From Myxocyprinus asiaticus (taxonomy: Eukaryota; Chordata; Actinopteri; Cypriniformes; Catostomidae), in assembly GCF_019703515.2 (NCBI RefSeq), contig NC_059372.1, positions 28,473,931-28,537,930 on the forward strand: a stretch of DNA of 64,000 nt, written 5' to 3'. A model generated the notes under the pieces. The model worked only from the letters and a program-made list of their open reading frames with translations. It was not told the DNA's origin and made no database searches. Both the position numbers and the translations under genes were made by a program. Positions 23,086 to 34,731 of the stretch are shown here, in pieces. How positions within the stretch are numbered: position 1 is the first letter of the stretch; each line of letters begins with the position of its first letter.

Positions 23086-24229
23086 TCAGGTTGTCACGAG
23101 ACTATGTTGGAGTCCAACCATTTTGCAGATTTGAGATGATCTGACTCTGGTGAGAAAGGTTATACAGAGCCTCCTTTCTGTGGTGCCTCTGTGGAAGTGT
23201 GTCACAAGTGGACAAACCCTGTGAACTTCCACTACAGCACCACTGAGAGTGTTATCACTGGTGACAGTGCTCTCCAATGTAGGAGCACTAAAATCAGAGG
23301 ATCTAAGCCACCTCCTAACATTCAATCCCAGATCTGTACTGACCATATTGAGTCCAAACCGTTTACCCCAATAGAAAGAATCATTAACGATTCTTTCTAT
23401 TTTTAGAATGATTGTCTTCCTTCTGTTGGGGTCAAGGTTGTTTAAGGGAAAAGGTCAATAGCACCAACGCATTTGTTCATATCAGTTTGTGCGTATGCCT
23501 GTTTGCATGATGAGGTGCTGTCTCAGTCTCATGAGTAGCTTGACCTTTTTAACCTTTACTCCCTCCCCAGGCCGGCTGGCACACGTAGACGTTACAGCCT
23601 CTGACCCTTCATGGAAAGCACACGCAGATGCAGGCAGACAAAAAGTGCCACACTTATGTTGATCTGCATACCAAATTTAATACCACCCCAAATCTCACCC
23701 CAATGCATTTCAAAATTGTTATTCTACCCCCCTGCATGTGAACTCTGACCTCCCCAGCATAATTAGAGGGAGAGAGACACAACAAGGGAGCTCTATTTGT
23801 CTCATTCTGTGGTTAATGTGGAGATGGAGGGTGGAGGTGGGGGAAGGATGTTCGTCCCCACCTGACTCAAAACCCTCCTCCACATCGCTCACACTGACTT
23901 CTCCTCAGGGAGGAGAGGATTTATTGTGCACACGCTAGTGTATGTGTGAGAGAGGGACAGGCACGTGCCGAGTGTCTGGTGCTGAATCATACCCCCCCAT
24001 CCCCCAAAATCCCCCAGGCCACACTGAATTTACACAACAGAGACACAAACACACGTATTATATAGCTTCACTGCACACCCACTTAATAACACTAAGGCAC
24101 TCTCAAATTCACAGTTAAAGGTGAGGTGCTTTGAAAAAGCAGTTTTCAAAATTTTTTGTGTCAGATTCCACATTTAGAATATATTAAAGTATTACTTTTT
24201 TTCCCCAGCTGGAACACAGTATTGTATAT
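23086..24229. other. Single-copy-looking noncoding stretch
   Basis: Moderate GC and no recognised repeat. An 86-codon minus-strand frame at 23086-23346 shows no family features and no flanking splice sites that I trust. 23560-24060 looks unique. Confidence 0.45.
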
Positions 24230-24606
24230 CATGACAAATAAAAATATAGCTGCAAGCAGCGATGACAGGCCCAGGTACCGTGGGTCCATTTCCACCCGGT
24301 GGCTTTTGGAAAACAATGCATGATGGACACATGTATTTGGTCGAAGAAACAAGTAAGACACCATGTCTTACCTTCTGCTCAGACATAATGGTTAACAACT
24401 TTGATGTGTGTGGCAAATGTAATAAATGTTTAATTATAGCAAGTGTGAATCCTTGAACAGTCTATGACTTGTGGCTATGACATTATCAAGTAAGATGATA
24501 TATAATGTTGGAAATTAGTGGATCATCTGCTTCAATTACTTCATGAGCACCTTCCCTCTCTATTAGATCAAATGGTATGGTTGGATTTTCCTGTGAACAA
24601 ACAAAA
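24230..24606. repeat. Dispersed fish repeat fragment
   Basis: The sequence AATATAGCTGCAAGCAGCGA followed by GGGTCCATTTCCACCCGG (24284-24301) is a repeat I recognise from cyprinid genomes. The class is not certain. It lies directly upstream of the Tc1-like pseudogene. Confidence 0.5.
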
Positions 24607-25590
24607 ATGAAGATAAAAGAGCATTCAAAACAAATGAGGGATATAATTGTGGATAAGCACAAATCTGGAGAGGATACAATGCCATTTCAAAAGCAGTAAA
24701 TATACCTTGGACCTCAGTTCAGTCCATCATACAGAAGTGGAAGAAATATGGAACTACAGCCACTCTGCCTAGGGCAGGTTGCGCACCCAAACTTAGTCAG
24801 GCAACAAGAATGGCACTTGTCAGAGAGGCTACTTCAAAACCAACCATCACTCTGACTGAGCTACAGAAGTCAGTGGCTGCGATTGGAAATAATGTCCATG
24901 GTTCAACAATCTCAAAACTATTGAATAAAAAGGGGCTGTACTGGAGAGTGGATAGGAAAAAGCCTTGGCTGTAGAAAATGCTCATGCTTACCCGTAAAGA
25001 CTTTGAAATACGTCACTTGGAAGATACCGCAAAGATGTGGCAGAATGTCTTGATGTCTGATAAGACTAAAGTGGAACTTTTTGGCTTGAACTCTAAACAG
25101 TATGTGTGGCGCAAAGCAAACACTGCACATCAGCCACATAACAACGTCATCACAGTGAAACACACTGGTAGTAGCATCATGATATGGGGGTACTTTTCAG
25201 CAGCAGGGACTGGCAATATTTTGAAGATTGATGGGATAGTGAATGCAACAAAATACACAGAGATTTTGGATAAGAACCTACTCCCCTCTGCCAGAAAGTA
25301 TAAAACTGGGAGGAAGTTTGTTTTTCAACAAGACAATGACCAAAAGCACAAAGCCAGAGCAACACTGGAGTGGCTAAAAATGAAGAACATTTATGTCCTT
25401 GAGTGGCCCAGTCAGAGTCCTGACCTCAACCTTTTTGGAAAATCTGTGGTGAGACCTCAAAATTGCTGTCCATTGCCATTCCCCAACTACCTTGTTACAG
25501 CTTGTGCAATTGAGCAAAGGAGGAATGGGCTAATATTGCTCCATCATATTGTGCAAAGTTGATAGAGACTTTACCAGAAAGATATTCAAG
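24607..25590 (+). pseudogene. Tc1-like transposase pseudogene
   Basis: Decayed Tc1/mariner transposase. The N-terminal helix-turn-helix region is readable from the first ATG (KEHSKQMRDIIVDKHKSG). A one-base frameshift follows near 24668, after which the second DNA-binding domain continues (SVQSIIQKWKKYG; LPRAGCAPKL). A TAG interrupts at about 24972. The catalytic domain (24978-25562) keeps the first Asp (VLMSDKTKVELFG) and the second (FQQDNDQKHKA), plus the WPSQSPDLN block. A frameshift just before the third acidic residue breaks the DDE triad. The C-terminus resumes in another frame (CAKLIETLPERYS) and stops at the junction with the LINE. No terminal repeats were found. Inactive. Confidence 0.85.
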
Positions 25591-27660
25591 AGAATATTGT
25601 GATCTATGGTGTCGAAGGCAGCACTAAGATCTAAATGCACTACAAGAGAATTGCACCGCGATCAGATGATAAGAGCAAGTCATTTGTAACTCAAATAAGT
25701 GCAGTCTCTGTTCTGTGATGGGGCCTAAATCCTAACTGAAATTGTTCATATATACCATTTCTCTGTAGAAATGAACATAGTTGGGAGGACACTACCTTTT
25801 ATAGTATTTTAGACATAAATGGGAGATTTGAAACCGGTCTATGATTAGCCAATTGGCCAGGATCAAGCTGTGGCTTCTTAATAAGTGGTTTGCCATTTAT
25901 AAGTTTCTTGGGACATGTCCTAAAGATAGCGAGGAGTTAATAATATTAAGAAAAGGTTCTGAGACTACAGGGAATACCGCTTTTAAGAGCTTAGTTGGTA
26001 TTGGATCTAGCATACATGTTGTGGCTTTTAATTTTTTGATAAGTTTTGTTAGCATGACCTATGACAGCGAAGGATTGATGTTGCTCGTGAGGAAAATTAT
26101 GAGACACTGTTTTCTAAGGTACTGTGACAGATGATTGCATAATTCCAATTTGATTTCTGATTATTTCAATTTTATCAGTAAAGAAATTCATGAAGTCATT
26201 ACTCTTGTGCTGCAATGGAATATCTGGTTCAGTTGAGGCTTTATTCCTAACCAATTTAGCCACAGTACTGAACAACTTGGATTGTTGTGGTTATTTTCTA
26301 TGAGTTTGCTAAAATATGCTGACCTGGCAGCTTTTGGTGCCTGTCTGTAGCTACAGACACTATCCTTCCATGCACCGCAGTATACCTCTAATTTTGTATT
26401 CTTCCACTTGCGCTCCATTTTCCAAACTGTTCTCTTGAGAGCATGAGTGTGATCATTGTACCATGGTGTGGGGCTTTTTTCTTTAATTTTCTTTAATCAA
26501 AGGGGGGCGACACTATCAAGAGTGCTAGAGAAGACTGTATTTATATTTTCTGCTTTTGCATCGAGGTCTTCTAGACTTTTTGGCTTACTGAGCATGTGAG
26601 AAAATTCTGGAAGATTATTAGTGAAGCTATCTTTAGTTGTCGAATGAATAGTTCTACCTGAACAATAGCATGGTGTAGATTGAGTGATATTTGCTGATCG
26701 CAGCAAACAAGAGACAAGGTAATGATCTGAGATGTCATCGCTCTGCGGTAGAATTTCTATAGTATCAACATCAACTCCATATGACAGAATTAAATCTAGC
26801 GTATGATTATGGTGATGAGCTGGTCCTGTCACATTTTGTCTGACTCCAAGAGAGTTGAGAATATCGATAAATGCTAATCCCCGATGTGTCATTTTCATTA
26901 TCTATGTGAATGTTGAAGTCACCATGTAACAAGGTTAGTAGTTCAGGGAAGGAGGAGGCGGGAACCGGCGAATGTTCAAACATACTTTATAATATAAACA
27001 CAAAACGAAAGTGGCAGCCCCTCATGGATGACTGCCGCACAAACATAAACAAAACACAACGTAAATAGTCCAGGCCTGGTCCTCTCTCGTCCTTCACTGT
27101 CGTCACTCCTCCTTTTATCCTCCCGGAGCTCCTCCGTGAGACACGAGGCCGGTGCGGCAATCAGGTGACGCTCATTAACAATCACGCCAGCAGCCTCACT
27201 CCATTCCCACGGCTCTCGGCCCTGCCCTGCTTGCCACACACCAACAATTAAAGCTCTATCTACAGTAACTACTAGATCTGATAGAAAATTTGCAAATTCA
27301 CCAAGGAAATCAGAATATGGCCTGGGTGATCTATATACTGTAGCAAGGGCAAACGATGGCAGAGATTTTTTATTTATATCTGACAGTGTCACATTAAGCA
27401 TTATTAGTTAAAATGACTTAAACTTATATCCTGTACTCTGAATAACACCAAAAACGTAAAATTGTAGCAACACCTCCTCCTCAACCCTTCAGTCAAGGCT
27501 CATGTTTATAACAATAACCTGGGGAGTAGATTCATTTAAACTAATATATTCATACGGTTTAAGTCAGGTTTCAGTCAAACAGAGCGCATCCATACCATGA
27601 TCTATAATAATTTCATTTACAATAAGTGCTTTGGTTGAAAGAGATCTAATGTTTAGTAGC
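25591..27660 (-). pseudogene. LINE ORF2: endonuclease and partial RT
   Basis: In intact elements ORF2 nicks target DNA (APE-type endonuclease) and copies the RNA. Visible on the minus strand: the endonuclease N-terminus ([23 protein letters not shown], ending in a stop), the VYRSPRPYSDFLGEF block, the metal-binding GDFNIH motif split by the solo LTR, the LGVRQNVTGPAHHHNHTLD block and the SDHYLV catalytic motif (about 26720). The linker (26188-26418) follows. The reverse transcriptase N-terminal blocks run to LDL/AFDTIDHN (motif A) near 25600. Motif C and everything downstream are missing. Frames are broken in several places. Clade assignment (L2/CR1 group) rests on the endonuclease text and on the esterase ORF1. 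Confidence 0.8.
26925..27238 (-). mobile_element. 314-bp solo LTR inside LINE endonuclease
   Basis: Begins TGTAACAAGG and ends TTGCCACA on the plus strand, flanked by identical CACCA (26920-26924, 27239-27243). The LINE reading frame is interrupted between ALIVG and DFNIH and continues across the target site. The minus strand has a TATA-like GGATAAAAGG near 27115, so the LTR is probably minus-oriented. No internal region, hence a solo LTR formed by recombination. The family is probably an LTR retrotransposon with 5-bp duplications (gypsy or ERV type). Confidence 0.85.
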
Positions 27661-27924
27661 CCAACATTTATATGATGTTTATCTTCATTTTTTTATTATT
27701 ATTATTATTTTATTTAAGTTTGACCTTAATAGAAAATGTTCTAAATGATTTAGAAAGGGGTTTGTGTTTGGTAGTTCGAGGAACAGACACAGTCTCTATA
27801 TGATATCCAGGTGATACAGTCTCTATGTGTTGTAGTTTATGTGACCTGTGTGACGTCTCAAGGCAGCTAGCAGATGTTTGGATTAACCAATTTGCCTGCT
27901 TCCTGACCTGGGCCCCTGTTAGTC

Positions 27925-28797
27925 AAATACTATCACTATTTAGACTATGAGCCAAATTACTAGAGAGGACAGCGTCACCTTCCCTGGAGGGATGGAGTCC
28001 ATCTCTTTTTAGCTGGTCAGGTATACGCCATTAACTCTTTCAATTGTCTATAAATCCTGTGCTATTCTCTGGACACCACTCAGACATCCAGCTGTTTAGT
28101 GACACTAATCTACTATAAACCTCATCACCACGTCGAGCAGGGAGGGGGCCAGAGCATATTACAGTGTCTGACATCATTTTTGCAAGTTCACACACCTCTT
28201 TGTCATTATTTTGGTGATCTCTGACTGGTGAAGCCAGACATCGTTAGTGCCGAAATGACTAGCAATTTTAGAAAATCTACATTTAGCATTAGCCAGCACT
28301 TGTAAATTTGATTTGATGTCAGATGCCCGAGGCCCTGAAAAGCATTTAACAATTGTGGCTGGAGTCTCTATTTCCACATTCCTTACAATAGAATCACCTA
28401 TTACTAAGGCTTTTTCAACATGATTCTCAGTGGGTGCATCACTGAGTGATGAGAATCGATTGGAAACTCTAAAAGGAACGGGAGGGTGGTGTCGCTTTTT
28501 ATGCGAGTATGCCACCGAGACATCACCCAAACGCCCTGCTGCAGGGGCTCTACAACCGGAACCAAAGTGTGTGTGTTGCTCACTGTACTACCTGCATCCG
28601 AAACGGTATCTATCGGCTTCTCTTTCTCACTGACCTCCACTAGCATTCAGATGTGTATCTCTAACTCATTAACCTTCTCCGTCAGCCTGACTAATTCCTT
28701 ACTTTTATCACATGTAAATTCCTCACTGCTGATGGAAGAAGCTATAGTAAACATGTGGCATGCAATACAGGAAGAAATAACATGAGCGGATGCCATG
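27925..28797 (-). pseudogene. LINE ORF1 with SGNH esterase domain
   Basis: Reads from an ATG at 28797 on the minus strand with a Cys/His-containing start (SSCIACHMF), a short Lys/Glu-rich helix (VRLTEKVNELEIHI) and then a TGA. A second segment restarts at 28646. The esterase part shows block I GDSIVRN (about 28380-28410), block III GTND (about 28235) and block V DGLHPS (about 27985), the pattern of SGNH/GDSL hydrolases in CR1/L2-type LINE ORF1 proteins. The block III flank reads SHFGTNDVWL where related copies have IHVGTNDV. Several stops; not functional. Confidence 0.75.
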
Positions 28798-29159
28798 ATT
28801 TACTGCAACTCGTTGTTGTTGTTGTTATGGTTGTTCTTGAGCGGCGAATGTTTGAGTTCGATGTGATTCCTGATCAGCAGATGTTTGAGATTGATGCAAT
28901 AATCCATGTAAAACACAGAGGAAAAAATTAATGCATGCAGTAGAGATGCAAAATGTAGACAAGCGTGAAAAAAAGAAAAGAAAAAAGAGAGAAACGGGTG
29001 CGTGCGTTAAAATACATGCAGTTAAAATAGTAGAAAAGTGGAAAAAAATTAAGCACGCAGTAAAATGGCAAAGGATAAAACGATGAACCTATAAGAATAA
29101 TCTTATTTGTTCAAACACAGCTACAAACACAGACTCATGCAGCATGAAAGTCTAAGGAC

Positions 29160-29930
29160 AGGGTTGAGAACTGATGGGAATCGGTTCTTATTCGGAACCA
29201 GTTAAAAAAAAATGTAAATACCAGAACCAAATAATTTTGTAATGTCTTTCAGTTCTGCTAAATTTTCTGAAACGTGCATTCTTCCGCTCAAGTTGACGAA
29301 ACACCATGCTAAAATACTCTAACAATGTTTCTTGGAACCACTCAGTGGCACTGCAACATGCTATTGAATCACCAGTGCGAAACTTACAGTACAAGCAGTT
29401 TAGTCTGAATCCCAAACGAATGACTCTTGTGAGCTGTTTTTTGTGAATCTACAGCGCAAAACATAGAGTACAACCATTGTAGTCCGATTCCCAAATGAGT
29501 GTATCTTATGAGTTGGTTCTTTTTAATCTACACCACAAAACATTTAGTGCTTCCTCCCGAATGAATGAGTCTTCTTCAGCTGGTTCTTATTAGTGAATCA
29601 AAAACATACTGGACTGCAAGTTGCTCATTTCATCTTGTTCGACTTGAAATGAACCAAGAATTCAGAGTAGGCCTACTTACTGGATGTTTGTTGATATGAA
29701 AATAGTTAAAGATTAACATTATTCGTTTTTTTTTTTTTTTGTAATTAGTGGTATTTTATAAAGGGCAGTAAATCCAATAAGAAATGCATTTCTTATTTCC
29801 ATACATTTCTTCCTCAATAGTGCTAAAAGAATCATTAATAGAACCATTAAGGAACCAGAATAGTTAATTCCTTAAAATACTTATCCTGAGTACTAACAAA
29901 GTCCATTATTGGTAGGGTTGGGATTGTGTT
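29160..29930. repeat. Dispersed repeat with ~70-bp internal tandem units
   Basis: Starts GGGTTGAGAACTGATGGGAA and contains the palindromic GGTTCTTATTCGGAACC. Within 29340-29600 about three imperfect units occur, containing GATTCCCAAATGA, GAGTTGGTTCTTTTTAATCT and ACCACAAAACAT. I recognise the motif as a fish repeat, but cannot place its ends or class. Confidence 0.5.
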
Positions 29931-31240
29931 TGATTTTGTATTAGGATGGCTTGTATTTAAATGTACAGATAAAAATACAAACACACACACACACAAATCA
30001 ACACACTCCTGTCAATATAGTGTTTCACAGATTCATGGTCCACATGCAGTATGGCCAGTAGCCATGGAAACAAGAATATATATTTAGGTTTTGTTCCTCA
30101 TGGAACATGTCTTTTCCTTGAATTATACGTCCATGTCAATCTTGATTGTTCTAATTAATCATATTATATTGATATTTAAATGTACATGTAGATAAAATTA
30201 TATTTCACATTTTCAGAACTGGTGATATTTTATTTTGTAGTGATATTGTGTTCTGTATTTTCTCAATTGATATAGCTCATGGTTTTCTTAATATTTAACT
30301 TAATCTGAATCATTTTAATTTGCAGAATTAACTTCATTCTAATCAAGTGTTTAGAGATGAAGACCAAATCTTTATCTGTATATATGTATAACTAAACCCA
30401 CCTTCCAAACAAGTTCCAACCCAACCACCTACACACACACACACACTTGTTCTCATTGCCTATTATTGGTGTGAAGGAGTGAAAAGGATTCTCTCCAAAT
30501 GTGTTAACTCAACTGTTCCATCCTTATTTTTTCCTGTTCCCTCCACAGTCAGACTGAGCTCTCATAAACTCACACCACACATCATTCACTCAGACTCTGG
30601 AATCTGGAGTTTATTACAGTAAGAAGTGGGTATATAAATAGCTTTCGTAATGTGCTGCTGCATTTGAGTAGGTATGAGCTTGGTTGTTAATTACACTAAC
30701 ATTAACATTTATGGGAGATATTTTTGATACTGTGCATGTTTTTGCATGTGTGTCCTTAGATTCCATTGTTATCCATCTCTGCCCCTGAGTCAGCAGTTAG
30801 TTGATAATCATGCCACATTGCTTTTAATTGCTCCGTTAATTGATAGGAAACAGAAAGGCTCTAATTAGATGTAATGATATGAGGCACTCTGTCACTGTGG
30901 AGCTAAAGATTTAGCACACTAGCACCAGCGCTCAGACTGGATTCTTCACAGGGAGATTTACATATGAAAAGCGTGTGTGAGGTTGTTTGTGTGTGTCTGC
31001 GATAGGAAGAGAAGAAGAGAGAGTGGGGTGAATATAGACTAACAGATCAAGTTGGAGATATTTGCATTAAATGACAGACTCACATCTAAGAAAAGTAGCT
31101 TTGCAGAGATACACTTTTTTTTTTTTTTTTTATTGATTTGGAGAGTGCAATTCCTTAACTTTAGCTTTAACATGTTCCAAAGGTTTGAATCTGTCAAACA
31201 GAGCAAGCAAGGAAAAAAAGAAAAAAACATCATTTTGAAT
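29931..31240. other. Noncoding stretch with possible conserved element
   Basis: (AC)n runs at about 29978-29995 and 30432-30445. The segment 30740-30960 is listed separately. No coding frame. Confidence 0.45.
30740..30960. other. Candidate conserved noncoding element
   Basis: Single-copy-looking, with clustered homeodomain-type cores (TAATTG, CAATTAA-like TTAATTGATAGG, CTAATTAGATG, TAATGATATGAGG) and no repeat features. This texture is typical of vertebrate developmental enhancers, but conservation cannot be judged here. Confidence 0.3.
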
Positions 31241-31249
31241 ATTCAGTTT

Positions 31250-31560
31250 ATATATTTTCCAGTAAAAATATCTAAACATTCTGAAAACAAGATAGATTTT
31301 CTTAATTTTACTTCAACTTATTAAGACTTTGTTTTCAGAGAATATATCTTGAATTAAGTTTATTTTTCTTACGTCACTGGCAAATTGTTTATTTAAATTG
31401 TTTAAATAGATTTTTGTTTTGTTTTTATCAAAAACCTTACTGAATTTTGTCATTTATACTTATACACTTAATTCAAGATATGTTCTCTGAAAACAAGTCT
31501 TATCTGATGTAATTTTGCTTTTAAGTAAATTTTTCTTGATTTAAGAATGTTTATTTTTAT
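31250..31560. mobile_element. Small foldback MITE
   Basis: The block TGTTTTCAGAGAATATATCT (31330 on) is matched inverted by AGATATGTTCTCTGAAAACA (31477 on). The outer parts AAAAATATCTAAACATTCT and ATTTAAGAATGTTTA are also inverted. About 300 bp, noncoding. Confidence 0.55.
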
Positions 31561-31920
31561 TTATTTTTTTACATTGTGGGTAACTTCCCAAGCTACAAGC
31601 TACTCACAACTTAAAGTAGTCAAACTACAGTCAAGCTACTCTTTTAAAAAAGTATTTAGCTACACTACAGGGTACTAACAAAAACTAGCTAACTACACTG
31701 AAGCTATTTAAAAAAGAAAATATTTTTAAATATATAACAGTCAGATAATATTATTTAATTAGTGTGGAATTAAATAATTTGGGTGACAACGTTAAATTGA
31801 AAATATACATTTATACTAAATATAAACCAATAAAACTACGAAACTCATGATTTTATACAATGAAATAGAGTTGAAATATAATGATAAAGAGCAGCAATTA
31901 AGGAAATATTTTAGTATTTT

Positions 31921-32092
31921 AAGGAGTATTTTAACATTTACGAATTGGCCCCATTCGCTTTCATTACAAGTGTCTCACTGTAACCTCGAAGAAAAGGAAG
32001 GATGAGTCTTTTTTTTTTTTTGGTAATCAACATTATGCCACAAATGCTTAAGATTCAGCTTAACTTGAATTAAACACAGAATATTCCATTAA
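31921..32092. repeat. Single arm of the 2686-3852 foldback family
   Basis: Matches the right arm of that family (ATTGGCCCCATTCGCTTTCA, GTCTCACTGTAACCTCGA, GGTAATCAACATTATGCCAC) and its end (ATATTCCATTAA). It has the uninterrupted GCTTAACTTG at 32058-32067, where the other copy carries a MITE. Confidence 0.75.
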
Positions 32093-32096
32093 CTAA

Positions 32097-34283
32097 GGCT
32101 ACATCCACACTCAGTGGTGAATTCTCAGGGCCAACAAAGCCTTCTCTACTGGCCTAACATGCCAAATAAATAAATATTTTTCATCCTTTCATTCTCAATC
32201 ACCTTCTCATCATGTATTTTTAATCACTTTCCACTTCTAATTAATCTACAAACAAATAGGGAAAAAAGCAAAAGTTTATCCAGTCAGAATTTATTCTTTG
32301 ATGCTTACAAGAAAAGCCTGATGGCTCTTTCACAAATAGCATGCCGAAGCAGCACTTGAGTCTGAGCTCCACCCCCCTCAGGCCTTCAGAATCCCTCAAC
32401 ACTGCAAATGAATGAGCAACTAAAGTCAGATTGTCATATTCATCAGCCAATCAGATTGATTTATTTGTTCTTGGTGGGTGTGATCTTTAAGATATGTCCC
32501 AGTCGAAGGCTTCTAGCTGGCCTTGAGTGACGCAATCACGCTTTAAGTGATGTACGTAATTCGAGAGCGAAGAGCATAAGATCAATTTGTCTGACGAGTC
32601 GGCTGTCATCACTGCTAGTATTGCTGTTGAGAAAGAGATCCTTATGGATTTAAAAACACGAGATGTTCTGCATGACCGTGTGATTGCTTAATTTATTAAA
32701 CAGAAAAGGAGGGCTGATTTTCACTTGAACTAAATTGGTAAGTGCTTTTTGCATTGTTATAGCAACATCAGGATTTTTCTAAATGTAAATTAGGCTGCTT
32801 GAGCATTCAGTGTCGGATCAAGTCAGATTTTCCAACTTCCTACTAGGAAAAGTGCAATGGTATGCATCTTGAAGTCAGAATTACAACTTTGAAGCTCGTG
32901 CAGAAATTCTCAACTCCGATTTCGCCGAGATGCATGTGCATGACATCACACAAACATGTGGACACTCAGGGAGATATACAAAGTAAGTGATGAACATTCA
33001 CTTTAATATCGATAAATGAGTTCGTTTCCACATTTCATGATATTAAAGCTTGTTTAACAAATGCCTGCAGAAACAGGTGTATAAAACATTATAATCTCTT
33101 TTGATAATCGTACACCTGAAGCACAAATGCTAGCGCTGCAGCCCTGTTTATCAGTTGGGTTGCTAGGAGACATCTCTAATAAGAGTCAAACCCCTGCTAA
33201 GCTAACGGCAGCATTGCAGTTTTGTTTCCTTAAATGTCATCTTCTGAATATCGGGGAATGGAATGCATTTATGGTTGGAGATCGGACATATCAAGTAGGA
33301 ATATCCCACATCCAACTTGAATGGAACGCAGCATAACCATGTACCCTGACGAAATGAAATTTATTGCAAGCAACATTTAAATCGCAAATATTATTAGATA
33401 GATTTTTCCAGGTATTATAGACCTCCTTGGTAGATTCATATGAAAAATTATGATTTTTGAATGTCTGTTCGGGAGACGTTCATTTCACAGAACAGACATG
33501 CTGCAGTTAAAATTAGGCTTGCTTGAGTATTAAGTGTCGTTTCAAGTTCTGGCGTTCGTGCATGGACGTGTTTTTAAAATGTCAGTTGGTATTATTAGTT
33601 AGCTGTGACATAATGTATGATGCTGTGAAACTGTGTTTTCTTAATGGCATGAATGACACTGAAGGCCTAGACTTTAAATTCACGGGCCGCCACTGTCCAC
33701 ACTAATATGTTTTTGCTTGAAAACGCATTTTTTTTTCTAGATTTGGCCTTCTGTCCACACTGAGATGGTGTTTTTTGACAGCGAAAACGGAGCTCTTTGA
33801 AAATGCTCTCCAAAGTGGATACATTTGAAAACACCATCTTCACGTTGTAGTGTGGTCAGGGGAAACGGAGATATTCGAAAATGATTATGTATTTGTTGTC
33901 ATGTGACGCAGTCATGTGATACATTCAACCTAAAACTATCAAGATGGTGGGCCATGTTGTAGTGGCATTGTTGTGCCTGCTATTCACATTGATAGCATTG
34001 TTAAAGATAAATGTTACTTTGTACAACCTTCACATTGCATTTCTTCAAAGGCGATGGGAAGTTTACTCTGAATTTCTTTCCGGCGACAGATCACGAGGAC
34101 AGTTTCAGACCATACATGGAATGTAGATTTTTCCAATGCACAGTAAGGGGATTTAAGAGTTTTCATACGTTTAGTGTGGACGAGAAAATTTTTGGTGGAT
34201 GGAGAGCATTTAGAAAAAGAAAACAGAAAACAGAAAACGAAAACAGAGTTTTCAAATGTATCTGGATTAATGTGGACGTAGCC
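32097..34283. mobile_element. MITE with GGCTACRTCCACA ends, split by a hAT
   Basis: The left end GGCTACATCCACACT (32097-32111) and right end TGTGGACGTAGCC (34271-34283) are inverted repeats. The host sequence resumes at 33696 with TCCACACTAATATG. Subterminal GTTTTCAAA/TTTGAAAAC motifs recur (33770-33840; 34240-34260). Noncoding without the hAT: about 590 bp. Confidence 0.7.
32112..33695. mobile_element. 1.6-kb hAT element with perfect 8-bp duplication
   Basis: Begins CAGTGGTGAATT and ends CGGGCCGCCACTG, with AATTC...GGGCC-type inverted subterminal blocks. It is flanked by identical TCCACACT (32104-32111, 33696-33703). The length and the CAGTGG terminus fit hAT. No transposase frame; non-autonomous. 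Confidence 0.85.
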
Positions 34284-34731
34284 CAAATAAGTCCTTTTAA
34301 GCTTTGCAGGGGCTCAAGTGAATTCCTGAATTTTCTTTTTTTTTTAACAAGTTAATTTATATAAACCGTCTGAACAAACCGACTCACTAAAATTAATTGG
34401 AGTTTCCAACACTAAATATAAGTTAATGTTTTATTTTAACCGGTTTATTTACTTAACATGTCCGAAAGAACTCAATCACTTAAATGATTTGGATTTCCCA
34501 AAGCTACATATGAAAGAGAGAGGACGATTCAGGTTAGTGCATTTGATTACTTCCTCTGCTCCATTGCTGCGTTCGCAATACAGTGTGACAAATGTAGTGT
34601 TTTGTACCACTACACTGCTACTCATAGAAAGATGTAGCTTGTTACTGGAAAAGCTACATTATTGTGTAAATAGCTGAGCTACTGTCACACTAGTAGTCTT
34701 GCTACTTTTAGCTAGTTACTCCCCAACACTG

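Larger units (their letters stand above)
25591..29090 (-). mobile_element. L2/CR1-type LINE, 3'-truncated, minus strand
   Basis: Non-LTR retrotransposon with ORF1 (SGNH esterase) and ORF2 (endonuclease plus start of reverse transcriptase). It is truncated within the reverse transcriptase, after the AFDTIDHNILL block, at the junction with the Tc1-like pseudogene. The 5' region (28800-29090) is noncoding with imperfect GCAGTAAAAT-type repeats and may be its 5' UTR; that boundary is uncertain. A solo LTR is inserted at 26925-27238. Many stops and frameshifts. Confidence 0.8.
31572..34731. mobile_element. hAT-like outer element of a nested stack
   Basis: The right end, read inward, is CAGTGTTGGGGAGTAACTAG, a hAT MITE end I recognise from fish. 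The left end CATTGTGGGTAACTTCCC is a diverged counterpart. Both subterminal regions are rich in AGCTAC/GTAGCT motifs (31590-31690; 34600-34720). No clean 8-bp duplication was found. The interior is occupied by other elements (31921-32092; 32097-34283). Confidence 0.5.

Noticed and set aside
23086..23346. 86-codon minus-strand frame as a host exon
   Set aside because: No recognised family and no convincing splice sites. Left as unassigned single-copy sequence.
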